Shown piece by piece: positions 1 to 11,900 of a stretch of 64,000 bases of DNA (the first letter of the stretch is position 1; every line of letters starts with the position of its first letter). Origin of the DNA: Onchidella celtica (taxonomy: Eukaryota > Mollusca > Gastropoda > Systellommatophora > Onchidiidae); contig OZ007567.1 in NCBI GenBank assembly GCA_963931925.1, positions 77,690,686 through 77,754,685 of the forward strand, given 5' to 3'. The notes below the pieces were generated by a model, which did not search any database, was not told where the DNA came from, and was given only the letters and a program-made list of their open reading frames with translations. The translations under genes were made by a program, and so were the position numbers.

Positions 1-394
1 AAGGTTGTCAGGTGGGCACATAATTTGAGCGTTGATTAAGTGGCTCTGAGACAGCTGAAGACAATATTAGACAAATATTACTTTTTGGTATTTTTATCTT
101 GAGTTGAACAGAAGGCATGTGTGGATTATAGTATTTCTTTGTCTTCCACTTAATAGATATGTTTCATACACTTGATGTTGGTCAGCATTTTTACACTGGA
201 GTGATAGTATCTTTGGATGTCTGTCTACCATAAATAATACGTTCACTGGCATTAATGGTAATTCTTTTCCTTTGTCAAATATAGCGAATGCAGAATGAAT
301 AAGTTCTTCCTTAGTGTGTGTGTGTTGTATGATAAATATTGGCACACATTCCCAAGAAGTCCAAGTTTAGGAAGTCTACTTTCGTAAAAAGAAA

Positions 395-754
395 TTAACG
401 ACTATGCCTAAAGTCAGAATCATTGCTCTTTAGAGACTCTGCAGCAAAGTAAAATGCACAAAAAAGTGTATACTGTTGTGCTACTGCAACTAGAACCTGG
501 ACAGGTATACTTGTACCTTCTGGTGGAAGATCAAATATAATGAGCATAATCAAGAACAGCACCAAATAGGAACTTATTTTATATAACCTCAAGAGTAGGC
601 CAGTGCCATTTATAGTCATTTCCTGAGGCCTTACGTGCAGTCTGAGTGTTCCAGTATCCTCAGAATTTGTTCTAGCTTGGTGATATTTAGCAAGTGGATG
701 TGATGAAGAAAATGAAATACTAGTGAAACTCATGAGCCTCAGTTGTTGTGACAA
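395..754 (-). CDS. Possible terminal exon of an unidentified membrane protein
   Basis: A 119-codon minus-strand open frame ends in a stop at 395-397. The middle is strongly hydrophobic (residues about 61-75, around SYLVLFLIMLIIFDLPPEG) and a second apolar stretch follows (VQVLVAVAQQYTLFCAFYFAA), then a polar tail NDSDFRHSR. That pattern would suit two membrane helices near a C-terminus. Possible splice acceptors lie upstream on the minus strand, for example TTTCACTAG before the ISFSSSH stretch, but no partner exon could be found and I do not recognise the family. It could equally be a chance open frame in AT-rich DNA. Confidence 0.25.
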   Translation of the reverse strand: MSQQLRLMSFTSISFSSSHPLAKYHQARTNSEDTGTLRLHVRPQEMTINGTGLLLRLYKISSYLVLFLIMLIIFDLPPEGTSIPVQVLVAVAQQYTLFCAFYFAAESLKSNDSDFRHSR

Positions 755-3199
755 TCTAAAATTTGAACTTCTTTTGTAGCCACACTGTTTAGAGCTCTTA
801 TGTCATGCTGACCCACTGACATCCTCATGCAACAGTAAGTGGGATCACACTCCAAACTGCCTTGAATAAATACAGATCATGAACTCAGTTACCTGGTGTA
901 GCACAGATAAAACAAAATCCAAAGACAAAAATAGACAAGAGCTGTGTTGTTTAGTTTCAGATATACTTGAAGCTAGGGTAATAAATGCCTGCACTTGTAA
1001 ATGAGATTGGCGTTCAGATAAAAATATTAATTACTTCTTACTGGGAACTGAAGATACTCAGGTCAGTAAACGCATGGCAATTCAGAACTGGAAAGTGGAA
1101 GCCCCCTCAACAAGAGTCCCCATTTTTCAGTGGGAACAGTTTTTATACACAGACTACCCCATTGTAATGTGGTTTTGTTCTGAATTGGATGATGTGTGTG
1201 GGGGGGGGGGGGGGGGGATGACTGACTTTTAAGTTTTTATTGTACTGTATGTAAATAAAATGATTTTCACCTTAGTAGTGCTGATGTTTTGTTTTCTTCC
1301 TGTGAGATTTTGAGTCATGAGTGGGGTTCATGAGAAGTTTCCTGGTTTCATGTACTGATTTTATGTATATAGAACCATTGCATGAATGCCTGCCAGACTG
1401 TCAATTTAACCACTATGCCTTATGCCTATCTGTCCAGGTACAACTCAAAAAACACTGAAGAGGCAAAGAAGGTGGGCAGGTTTATGCAGGGCAAGACTGA
1501 GTACCTCTGCTTGTTGTATCACTGGTCCTGTCATGAGGTTACACATTTATATTTGCACAACTTCCTTCCTGCCAACTATTAAAGAGAGTATGATAGACAC
1601 AGATTTCCAATGCTCTTAACTAAGAATGCATTTCAAGTAAAACAATTTTTTCCTCACATGTACAATTTGGTCCTTTGCAGAACTTGTATTTCGACAGGAC
1701 CAAGAATTTCATCACCTCCATGTCATGCTAACTAACTGCTTAAATGTCTGAAAAGACTCTAAATTGGATGCTGCCCCTTTAAAATTTATGGATGTTAATG
1801 TGAACATGCCCCCTACCCCAAGGCTATCACATAAATCAGCACAGCAAGTAAATAAGTTTCTCCAAGTTTCATCAAGATCAGTTTTTTGCATCTTAAATTA
1901 GTGGCCATTCTTCTGTTGCTTTTCACCTATCTGTCACTGAAATGACTACATGTATCTGTAACCACAGAGTGAAGACATGATCCACACTCTTACTCTTAGG
2001 TTGTACATTTAGAACTATGTGTAATTTTTATGGCAATAATGCCAGTAATGGTATACATAATTTCTTGGTACAGGCAAGAAGGAAGACACCCATGCACATA
2101 GAGAGTGAGATGCAGGTAGATAAATCACCATGATACAATACATGTAGTAGGGCAAAAGCGACAATTTTGCTTTTTTTTTTTTTTTTTTGTAAGTAGGCCT
2201 ACATGAATTCATGAAGCTTTCACAGCAAACAATACCCCAAAAAATGGTTTTCACCTCGGTCGAAAGGAAGTGAAACAATCTGCAACGAAACTACATAACA
2301 AAAAGAGTTTGATTTTAAGCACTCTAGAAAGAAAGGTGCATGTACAGGTACATGATGCACAAATTCTGCAATTTCATGCCACAACATGCAAATAGTCAAC
2401 TCAGTGTTACCATCATCATTGCCTAACAAGAGAGAGAAAAAGAATATCCCACTTTCCATAATTAATTTTGTAAATCTGAAATTTAGCCTACATGCATTTC
2501 ATATTGAGGATTGTCTTCAGAATTTCATCACATGAAATTCGTCTATGTGTTGGAAATTTTGCATAATTTGATCTTCCACATTTAGCTGAAGGCAAGTACG
2601 GTTTGCTGGAAAATTATGGTGCATGGAATAGATGAGTCCAGGCTAGTGACTTGACAAATTAATTACAAAACCAGAGAAAATTTGTGGCGCGAAGTTAAAA
2701 TGTTGCATCAAAAAATTCAAGTGAATTGTTATAAAACTTTGCATTATGGTTTTATAAGAGCTAGCCATATACACATGAATGTAGATTAGTTTTACCATAC
2801 TGAAGCTATAAGCTGCGTAACAGCGTGTATCCCTTGCCATACCAACATACACTGTATCTACATGTATCACTGAGGGTATCCTAAGCTGGTACACACAGGT
2901 ACAGGACAAAAAATGGCCATTCTCTTTTAGTTTGCGTTTCAGTGTATCGTTTGGTATTACATGTATTTCTTTCGCGAGGCTTTGCTACATACAACTTTTT
3001 CTTTTTGCCAAATTTTGACATTGCTTATAGCCTTGCTGCGACCCCACAGTTTTTCTGTGGTTTTTAAATTTTGTCATCAGGTATTGTACATGTATATTAT
3101 GTCTTTCACTTTTCTCGAGTCTAGAGTCTATTAACAGCAACACTTTCGGTCTTCATTGGGCTTATTCAGGAAAAGCTGTTGATATAATTTTAGGGTAGG

Positions 3200-3228
3200 C
3201 CACAGACTAATAATTTATTAGTCTGTGG
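3200..3228. repeat. Perfect 14-bp inverted repeat (hairpin)
   Basis: The arms CCACAGACTAATAA and TTATTAGTCTGTGG are exact reverse complements around one central T. The short GTAGGC word flanks both sides. It lies 145 bp left of the P-like transposon target site but is not repeated at its other end, so it is not part of that element's termini. Confidence 0.6.
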
Positions 3229-3372
3229 GGTAGGCTAAATTTCTTAACTCGTCACCGAAAATCATAGATATAGTACACAGAGATCGCACGCTCAGCGAAC
3301 CTCGCGCGATGCCACAGTGCGCATGACCGACATAGCGATAAGCCTGAATCGCTGACTGGCTCAGCGTTGCTT

Positions 3373-5729
3373 GATTGTACCAGAGACCTTATATAGCGAG
3401 ACACGTAACTGTGGCTGGATCCGCGTATCTGGGTCAGGCATCCGTGTTGGCATTAACGGCGGTAACAGAAGACAAGTCTTTATTCTCGGCAAGAAGCTTA
3501 CATTGTTATACCGTATAATGGTGTAAGCTCCTCGATTCTCCGTCACCCAGAACTCTGTCTTTGTCCATGAAAAATGTTCACATACAACCGGGTCTATGTC
3601 AGAATATTCTGAATATGTTCAAAATTAAAGTAAAGGCCATGGCAGAGAAGGAAAGATTATGTGCCATTATATTTGATGACATGGCCATCAAGTATGGTAT
3701 TCGTTACGACCCAACTCATGACAAAGTTGAGGGTTTTGAAGACTACGGTATTTGGGGTCGGTCTCAGAAGCAAGCTAACCAGGCGCTCGTTGTGATGGTC
3801 AGAGGAATTTACACCAAATGGAAACAGCCTTTCACCTATGTCCTATCACATAATTCAGTAAGATCGAACATACTGGAGCTGATACTGCTGGATGCCGTGG
3901 AGCAACTGTTACAGCTGGGACTGATTCCTAAGGTGATGATTTGTGACCAAGGGACCAACAATAGAGCTGTTGTGAAAAAGTTGGGAGTTACAAATGACAA
4001 GCCTTTCTTTTGTGTGCAGGAGCACAAGATTTTTGTCATGTACGACCCTCAACACTTGATGAAAAATATTCGAAACAATCTGAAGAAAAGTGGCTTTTCC
4101 ATGCAAGGACGGAGTGTATGGTGGGAGCACATCGTTAAATTTTTTTAAATGGACTCTTCGATGCCTATCAGGATGGCCCCAAAACTGACGAAGAGACATA
4201 TAGAAGTACCTGCTTTTGCGCACCTTCGTGTCAGCCTTGCTGTGCAGGTCTTAAGCCATACAGTAGCTGCTGGCATATCAACTATGGTTACCCTCAAGGC
4301 CTTACCTTTCGAAGCACTGGCAACAGCAGAGTTCGTGGAACAGTGGGATAGACTGTTCAATTGCTTCAACAGCAGGAGCCTTCACAGCAAAGCCAATATG
4401 AATCATGCCGTTACACCCAAGTCTGGCCATTCAAAGTATTTAGAAGATTGTCTAAAATGGCTTGATGGCATCACGTGTAAAGGGTCTACACTTCCCTCCC
4501 TGGAGGGATGGAAGTTATCTATCAGCTGTCTCTTGCAGTTGTGGGAAGATCTTAAAACCAACTTCTCTTTCAGTTTCCTCCTTACACATCGCCTCAACCA
4601 GGATTGTCTGGAGAATTTATTCTCTGTCATTCGAGGAAAGGGTGGGCATCGATTTAATCCGGATGTCACAGAATTCAGATCATCACTTCGACAGACAATG
4701 GTAGATTCACTGCTTGTGACAGGGGAGAGGAAGAACTGTAAAGATGACATTGATGCCTTTTTGTTCAGTCTGGAGAACGTCGAACCAACAGGTGGCACCA
4801 AAGCGATTAGGTCAAGACTGCAGCAAGATGTACCCAGAGTGCTCCAGGCTGTCATGAAAAAAGTGCCAGACGTTCCATTACTTTCAGACAAGGAAGAAAA
4901 CATTCTTGCCTACATTGCAGGCTACATCATTTCAAAAATTGACACTGTCATCTGCGATAACTGTAGGGGTCAGCTATCTGTAGACAAAGACATCACCAAT
5001 CCAAGCCATCAGTTCATATGGTCCAAGAATTTTGACCAATGCCAGGGGGGTGGCTTGCGATTCCCTTCATCCAATTTCCAGGAATTTTTAAGATGTGCAG
5101 AAAAGGTATTCCGAACCGTTGCACCAATCAGACTTCACACTTCAGGATTGCGGTGCTCAATCGTTCGAAAGATTACAGAAACAACATACGGAAACGAAAC
5201 AGAAGAGGCTCTCCAATGTGACTCTTGTGATAAAACATTCCTGATTATTAATCTTTTTGTCAACATTCGACTGCATCATCTGATCAAATGTAAGAACCTG
5301 GAACAAATTCAGCCTAAGGTCAGGACAACGTGTGCAAAGAGGAAGGCAACAATCTTTGATAACAAGTAACAACTGAAAGAGGACATTCATTTATCGTTAG
5401 GATAACACACTTTTACTGAGTAAGTCAATCAATTAATATCAGTTCTTTTATAGCTGCTACCCTCTCCTTCCCCAGTCCTATCCATAGTCTTTCCTCCTTT
5501 TATCACACTCATAAAACTATTTATCATCTTTATCTAAACGTCAGTAAATTGAAAGAAATAGTGCCCATCATCGCCTCTTATTCCACTATTGTCAGCCTCC
5601 CAGCTGACTGGGCGACCGCCGTTATTTGTATCTGGGTCACGCTGGGCCTGTCACACTGCACTGCAGTGCAAACGTATGGAGCGGCCCCGGCAGTTACCTG
5701 TCTCGCTATTATAAGGTCTCTGATTGTAC
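3373..5729 (+). mobile_element. P-element-type DNA transposon with TIRs and 8-bp TSD
   Basis: The 8-bp word GATTGTAC occurs at 3373-3380 and again at 5722-5729, directly outside matching inverted ends. The left end starts CAGAGACCTTATA at 3381 and continues TAGCGAGACA; the right end, read on the minus strand, is the same for about 32 bp with one extra A and one mismatch. The G at 5722 can belong to either the element or the duplication. The element is about 2.34 kb. A 10-bp subterminal inverted repeat (TAACGGCGGT at 3454-3463, its complement at 5615-5624) lies 73 and 98 bp inside the ends. Drosophila P elements have ~31-bp ends, 8-bp duplications and subterminal inverted repeats, so the architecture fits the family named by the encoded protein. 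Confidence 0.88.
3519..5369 (+). pseudogene. P-element/THAP9-type transposase, no THAP domain, two in-frame stops
   Basis: One reading frame runs from 3519 to the stop at 5367-5369. It resembles THAP9-like/P transposases: LDSPSPRTLS near the start, IIFDDMAIKYGI (first catalytic-Asp region), CDQGTNNRAVVKKLG (second Asp region), MYDPQHLMKNIRNNL, LTHRLNQDCLENLFSVIR (catalytic Glu region) followed by RFNPDVTEFRSSLRQ. The C-terminal part has CDNC and CDSC pairs. A TAA at 4146-4148 splits the frame in a T-rich stretch (HIVKFF stop MDSSMPIRMAPKLT), with homologous-looking sequence on both sides, and another TAA at 3516-3518 precedes similar coding (SLHCYTV). Only ~140 bp separate the element end from the frame, too little for the ~90-residue DNA-binding THAP domain. 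Catalytic assignments rest on family knowledge. The copy is very likely inactive. Confidence 0.85.
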
Positions 5730-6959
5730 TTTGTAGGCTGTTTTACAGTGATGATGCGCAAGGAGAATCATTTTTAAAACAAGTGCTAAAAACAAAAAAA
5801 GAGGGGGGGGGGGGGAAGGAGTTCTAAAATGCACCGTATCAAACACCAACAAATATATAACGCTATCAGTATCAAGAGATGTTTCCAACGATAGTGACTT
5901 GGATAAACAAAAAAAACAAAAAAAGGAAATAAAATAATAATAAATGAAGAATCTGTTAAGACTCGCAACCCTATTAACAAAATAGATATTTCAGGGGGTC
6001 TCTGCCTCGGATCCTAGTTGGTGTTCAGTAGGAAAAAAATCGGCATAGATATGAATTACGGATATGGCTAAAAATCGGTGTTAGCATCATCTGTGTTAAG
6101 GTATGAACACCCCAACCATTATTTCACTGTGGGCTATATTAACATTTTCATTTATCCCACATTTTCCAAGATGTCTCAAGTTGAAATATCTCACACACGT
6201 TCTTTCACTCTTGCCTCAAATTTTGACAACCAGAAACACGCCCTAAAACCAATTAGATTTTGAAAACTTTGGCAGCAAACCAGGCAACCTAATATGTTAG
6301 ATACATTCCTTATCATGCACTCATAAAAAGGTTATGAGCCCAGATAGCGTAGCAAAGCATGACACGGAAAGGTCTACACTCTACTTGACTGTTATGGTTG
6401 CGGCAAATTAGCAGTAGCAGGTTAGTCTGATTAGAGTTACTGGCATTCTCCAGGAATAGCATAGCGCTGTGGTACTGAAACCATTCATTTAATCTTAGAT
6501 GACTTGGTTGAGACCCAAATATTGGTGCGGTTCCAAGAGAGTTCTAAAAAAATACATCTTTTTTCGGTTTCAGTTTTAGGTCGAAGCCAACCACACAATG
6601 ATACATTTATTTCAATAGGCCTACAATTTAAGTTTTAACAGCAGAAAAAATGGTAAAGCAAAAAAACCAAACAACAGTAAACTTACTTAGAACAACAACA
6701 ACAAACAAAAAAATAAATGAAGATTTACATCCCATCTACTTGATGGGAATATAAAAATTTACGGTTTATCATTGTCTGACTCTGATTGATCTAGTCTAGC
6801 AGACTATAATTACTCCCTGTCAGCACCCATGAAATATCTAAAATAGTTTATTTACGTTTCCAAACAATACTGTTGTGTTGTGCAAACTTGCAAAATATGC
6901 TGGTCCTTCTAATTTAACGCCTCTAAATAAGTAAATATGAACGCGAAAGTAATAGCAGA

Positions 6960-7331
6960 CCACAAAATGTTTACAAGCGGAAGCCCCGCATTCAGGCTTA
7001 TCGCAATGGGGGGCTACTTCCTGGCTGGCATCACTTTTCATTCCACCAGCGGAAGGAGTGCGCGATCTGTGTTACTATCATAGAAGTAAGAAGTACTTCC
7101 TACTTCTATGGTTACTAGATCTATATCTATGCCGAAAATACGCAGGCAATTTTTAACGCACAGCACCGCAAAGCACCGAAAATATTGTCTGGAAAGTAAC
7201 GCAAACCGGAAATTTATGTTGAATATCGACAAGGCAAGTGAGAGGAAAATCGATGCAAAGATTTGTCATCATTTGTTCTGCACGAATTTCTCTGCCAGCG
7301 ACCCCCTAGAACTAGAATCTAGTAGAGGTAG
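6960..7331 (+). promoter_or_regulatory. Candidate DCTN1 promoter and non-coding first exon
   Basis: This is the only locally GC-richer, CpG-containing stretch before the coding start. It carries ETS-type words ACTTCCTGG and ACCGGAAA and ends in a good splice donor, TAGTAGAG/GTAGGT at 7327/7328 (a second, GTAG/GTAAAC, is 4 bp on). The coding exon is preceded by a plausible acceptor, TTCTTCCAAG at 8833-8842, leaving 13 nt of leader before the ATG. Joining them is inference; no TATA box is evident. Confidence 0.3.
7079..7110. repeat. Near-perfect 32-bp palindrome
   Basis: The sequence CATAGAAGTAAGAAGT is followed by its near reverse complement, with one mismatched pair (A/C) in each arm at mirrored positions. 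It lies within the candidate promoter. Confidence 0.6.
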
Positions 7332-7626
7332 GTAAACCCGCTGCTTAACCTGTATCCTATAGCATTTGTTGGTTTGACCTTTAGAAAGATAGACCTACTG
7401 TGAATTTTCGACCGAATCGCGAGGTCTGCTTTAAATCAATAGTGCTCTGCAGTCCCTTGCCCCATCTCACTGATTCGACTTTGCAGATCTTTCCCATAAA
7501 ACTATACAAACCCATCGTCGATGCAGTAAACATGATGTCAGTCGTCATCTTCCATGGTGCTTTACACAGATGTTAGTTTGACAGAGAGGAAAAGATGCAA
7601 AACTGTTCAATTTTGACCTGTTGGAT

Positions 7627-7696
7627 TAGATCTAGAATCTAGATCTAGATCTATCTAGCCTAGATTCCTAGATCTAGATCTAGATCTAGATCTAGA
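7627..7696. repeat. AGATCT-rich simple repeat
   Basis: About 70 bp built from reiterated TAGATC/CTAGAT words, self-complementary in places. The same word recurs singly elsewhere in the window (for example around 49795), so it is a low-complexity repeat of this genome. Confidence 0.7.
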
Positions 7697-7924
7697 GTTC
7701 CCCATAAAATCATTAAATGCTGTGCACCTTTGGCCCACTTGTTGCAGCTGCTGCATTGCGAACAACCGCCTGAGGGTAAGCTAAAGAGAGTTTCATAATC
7801 ATTTTTCTGTGTTTGCATTTAAGTCCTGCTAGTCCTCATCTAATGTGATCTTTGTTTTTGTAGGATCGTTGCTCTTGGCATTTATTTACTGATTTAGACC
7901 TACACCAATTTTACATCTAGTTTA

Positions 7925-8285
7925 ATGTTTCCATGCAGGCTCTTTTACCTGCGTTATCTTTCAGTAGTCATCCTGCAACAGGGTGGAAACTGATTTCACA
8001 ATCCAGGTCATTTTACTCTCTGAGATCTAGCCTACTACTAGACTACTTATATATTAATGCTCTCTTTATATTATCTCCTTCTAAATCAAAAGCATATACT
8101 TGTGGTAAGAACATGTTAACCAGTGAACCGCTGATTGGAATCACAGACCAAGCTTTCAAAGACCTTCATACGTTTAGGAGTTGGAGGGTGTGGTTGGTTA
8201 TCATGCTTTGTTCTCAAAATTGCAGCTGTCACTAGTGTCAGTTTGGCATCATAAGTCAGATCATTGGTTAGTGGTTAGAGGCAAA
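7925..8285 (+). repeat. Short copy of a dispersed repeat (long copy at 43950-45640)
   Basis: The segment around GAACATGTTAACCAGTGAAC (8108-8127) and the segment around GGTTATCATGCTTTGTTCTC (8196 onward, ending CATCATTGGTTAG-like words) match, in the same order and orientation, 44150-44215 and 45530-45615 of the long copy. Weaker similarity extends left through CCAGGTCATTTTACTCTCTG. Relative to the long copy about 1.3 kb is absent between the two blocks. The element class is unknown. Confidence 0.6.
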
Positions 8286-8855
8286 GATTTCATTGTTTAA
8301 TTCATAATTCAGTGTGATAAAGCATTTATAACAGAAAAATAAGAAAATGTTTTCATCATAATTGAGAGTCCCATGTGCCTACCAAAATAAACCATGTGCA
8401 TAATAGAAAACGGTTCAAAACCACAGAAAAATGTGAAAAATTTGAATCAAAGTCGAAATGTGGCAAAAAGAAAAAGGGGTATTTCGCAAAGCCTCGCTTT
8501 TAAGAAATAATACAGAAATGGTACAACTCACTCAGACAAATGATGTACAAACACTGGCACTAGTGTAGTAGTGAATTATGCCTACTTCGGTACAGCCGAT
8601 AAGTTAAAGCCTTCTTTGAATTTGCGAGCCAGACAAAAGACATGAGAGTCTCTCGCTGTCTGTTACACCTGTGTAAATCGGCTGAATCAAAATTTACACC
8701 ATTTTCCATGTTGGGCAGAACATTTTATCAGGCATGGGAAAAAAATGGTCAGTTTCTACCAAGTTTGCCATGATCTAATGATTATCTGTCATGAAAATGG
8801 CTGGATTTAAAATTCACTGAAAATGTAATGGTTTCTTCCAAGGGGTGCTGAAAAT

Positions 8856-8955
8856 ATGGCTGCGGCTCCAATTAAGGTGGGCACTCGTGTAGAAGTCACT
8901 GGTAAAGGTGTTGTAGGTACTGTTGCCTACATTGGAACTACAGTGTTCAGTTCAG
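8856..8955 (+). CDS. DCTN1: DCTN1 coding exon 1
   Basis: Residues 1-33 plus one base: start codon and first half of CAP-Gly ([20 protein letters not shown]). Donor TTCAG/GTATGC, phase 1. The exon probably begins at 8843 after the acceptor TTCCAAG, giving 13 nt of leader. Confidence 0.95.
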
Positions 8956-11900
8956 GTATGCACTGATTGTTAGGCTTTGCTTTTGAGGATAGAACAGTTA
9001 AATCTGTTAAGAACGATAGTGATTCACTTTTGATTGATATTAATTTAATTATGCATTGTTTCTGAATTTATTTTGTTCATTAATCATTGTTTTAGACAAA
9101 AGTTGAATGGTTTAAAAATGTACTTTTCAGTGTTTTCAGCACATGTAAAATCAAATATTAGGGGTTCAGAGGGGAAAAACAAAAAGCTTTTGATGGAAAC
9201 TCAGTATGAGCTTTAATCTCTTGAAAACTGCTGAAGATCTCATTTAGGGTTTACAAAGAAACAAACAGACTGGTAACTACCTTTTTGCAGAATCTTATGT
9301 CATAACATATAATATAAACATTTGTCATTTTTTTAATTGGCTGTAGGCAAAACTTGAATGTTGGTGTGAGTACATCATATTATGCAGTAGTTCATTTGTT
9401 GTCTTTTCTTAAATTACGACTTTGCTAGGTATAAATTGCTGTGTTTTATTTCAAATGGATTTCAGGAAAATGGATTGGTGTTGTGCTTGATGAAGCCAAA
9501 GGCAAGAACAATGGCACAGTGCAAGGAAAAACATATTTCACATGCCCAGATGACTATGGTATTTTTGTGCGACAGTCACAGGTAAGAGAAATTTTAAATA
9601 TTCTTTTCACTTTACAGAAGGAAACTTTTGAATATGGACACAGATGATATTTTCAGTCGGTGTTTACATTCTCTTTCAATGCATCATTTTATTCAGAGAC
9701 TAGCTGAGTTCCAGGCCCTGCTCGGGATGAATCGCTTTATTAGTTTCAGTTCTGGGTGATTATTATGAACCTGCTTCATTTTGCCTGTTCCTTTAGCTTT
9801 ATTTTATTTTTTATTTTTTTTGTTTGTTTTTAGATACTATAATATTTTCCTAGGCATATTGAAAACACAAACCTGTACTTTTGGCCCTGCAGCATCAATC
9901 TCCCAATTCCAGACCCTTTCTTTTTCCTGGTCTAGGCACATTGAGAACACACACACAAAGTTTCATACTTGATAGTCTTAGAACTCAATCTCATCATTCA
10001 AACCAGTCCTAGCCGGAAGTTGTTTTGTGAGTGTGATACAGACACCGGAACGTATCTCAATTACATTTGCAGAAAAAATAGATCGAACACCAATGTGTCG
10101 CAACCTAGCAACTAATACAAACGTTCTGTGAGTTGTTAATCATTCTTTTATTTTCTGTGCCAGGGACGCGACGACAGTCTATACTAAGCGCTGTATAAAA
10201 TCTGAGGGTCACTGAATCAGCATTAACAGAGGAGTAGCGAAAGGCGCGCTGCAATTGTCATAAAGTTTCACTTTTATTAGTATAGTAATAGATATTGAGA
10301 GTTGTAATGAATTCATAGGCACATTGTACAGAATCCTTTAGATTTGCTGTTCCATCATAGATTACTGTGCTGGAAGACCAGAAACCAAAGGAAGGGACGC
10401 CACCTACTTCTGCAGCTGCAACACCTCGACAGAGTGGCTTACGCCCACCATCCTCAACCAACCGACCTGTCAGTACACCAGCAGCATCAGGCAAGAAGTC
10501 AGGCCTGCGACAACCAGGATCGATGACAAAAAGTACTGAAATGTTTCCACTGTGGTCCAATTTAGAGTTCATGCACCAAAATTTTTGCAGAAATCTTTAA
10601 AATCATTGGATATGTAAGGCTCAAATTTTGTTTGGAAGCTTATCTCAGTTTGTCCACAGTAATTCATAATTATTTTTTTTTACATCTTAGAAGTGAAATA
10701 AAGTTTTTTCCTATAAAAAATGAAAATATGGGATATAACCATACTCGCAGGTATTTTCAGCTTATGTGATGATAGACAGCATTTAGGAGGTGCAAAGTTG
10801 TGTGGCGTGAATAAAGTCGTATTAGCTGACTCAATATTCATATTGAGATACATGCAAAAATCTTGGTTTCTGAATTTTGAATTTTCATAGGTTGAAACCT
10901 TCAAGCTGTACATAAGAATTAGAATGTATTCATGAAATTAGTGTGAAATTCATTGCAGCTTCAGTTGTCATTGAAATATTGAGGCAAAAATGTTTAGTCA
11001 GTATAAATGCTCATTTTTTTCCTTACCAAAAATCCTTTCAATTTTTGCAGTCTGTTAGTCTTGAAAAGAGAAAGTTGTATTATTTGTTCAGTTTACCTAT
11101 AAAGTGAGTCATTACAGTCTACAAAGGAACTATTTATTTTACTGAGGTGGTTGAGACATGTAGAAATAATGTAATGATTGAAAAAGAATATCAGCTTTAG
11201 ACATAATGGATTTCAGTAGATGACAAAAAGACTTTGATGAAATACCATGTAAATAAAATAAAAAACCAAACCAGCTGTTCAGCTCACTTATTCTAGACAT
11301 AAAATCTTCAGCTTTCTTGGATCACAAAAATGGACCCATTTGAGATCAACTTAATGTGAAATCAATGTGTGGCATGAGTAAGGAAAATCTCATACTAGGT
11401 CAGAATCTCTCATATAAATTAGTTCATCATGAAATGTAGTGTAAACAGTAATGTGCAGACTGTGGATTTTGATTGTTTGGATATTTCAGTTTCACCTCAC
11501 AGAGGTTTGATCCTATTGACTTAATGAAAAAGTTTTGAATTTTCAGTCATAAATATTAAAAACAAGAATAGGTCATGTTGCATAAGGAAATCATGTGGTG
11601 CTCTTTTTGTTTCTTTCTTCAATTTGCTTTCTTCTCTTTTTTCTTTGCCACATATTTTCAATTTGGTCCAGTGAAAGCTATTCCCATGGCTTAAATGAGA
11701 GTGTGTTTCATAAAGCTGCTTCACATTTGGAATACCTAGGAATGCTAAGTCCATTATAATAAATCACTCCTACCATGTGAATAGCTTCCAAAATAACGTT
11801 CATGGAGGTTTTGATACATGACCCGTGCCTGCCTCAGCTCTGCGTTATTATCATGTTCTAGGTACTGAGAGCCTTGGAGAGTCACAGGGAGAGGGGAAGT

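Larger units (their letters stand above)
1..3372. other. Left intergenic region, no gene recognised
   Basis: AT-rich sequence with short open frames only. It holds a poly-G run near 1200-1217, an AATAAA on the plus strand near 1254-1259 that could end a transcript from the left, a poly-T run near 2169-2188 and a perfect hairpin at 3200-3228. A 119-codon minus-strand frame at 395-754 is listed separately. Nothing else is supported. Confidence 0.6.
5730..7924. other. Intergenic region upstream of DCTN1
   Basis: No gene recognised. It contains a poly-G run at about 5804-5815, A-rich tracts at 5900-5940 and 6660-6720, a near-perfect palindrome at 7079-7110 and an AGATCT-rich stretch at 7627-7696. 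The part from about 6960 to 7350 is locally less AT-rich, with ETS-like words (ACTTCC, CCGGAAA), and is the best place for the DCTN1 promoter and first non-coding exon. Confidence 0.45.

Noticed and set aside
1197-1217. Poly-G run as a quadruplex control element
   Set aside because: A plain homopolymer of this kind recurs through the window (5804, 19274, 29289), so no specific role is supported.
4403-4903. 166-codon minus-strand frame over the transposase
   Set aside because: Antisense shadow of the P-type transposase coding sequence.
10258-10572. Minus-strand and alternative plus-strand frames around 10344-10600
   Set aside because: Shadows of DCTN1 exon 3.
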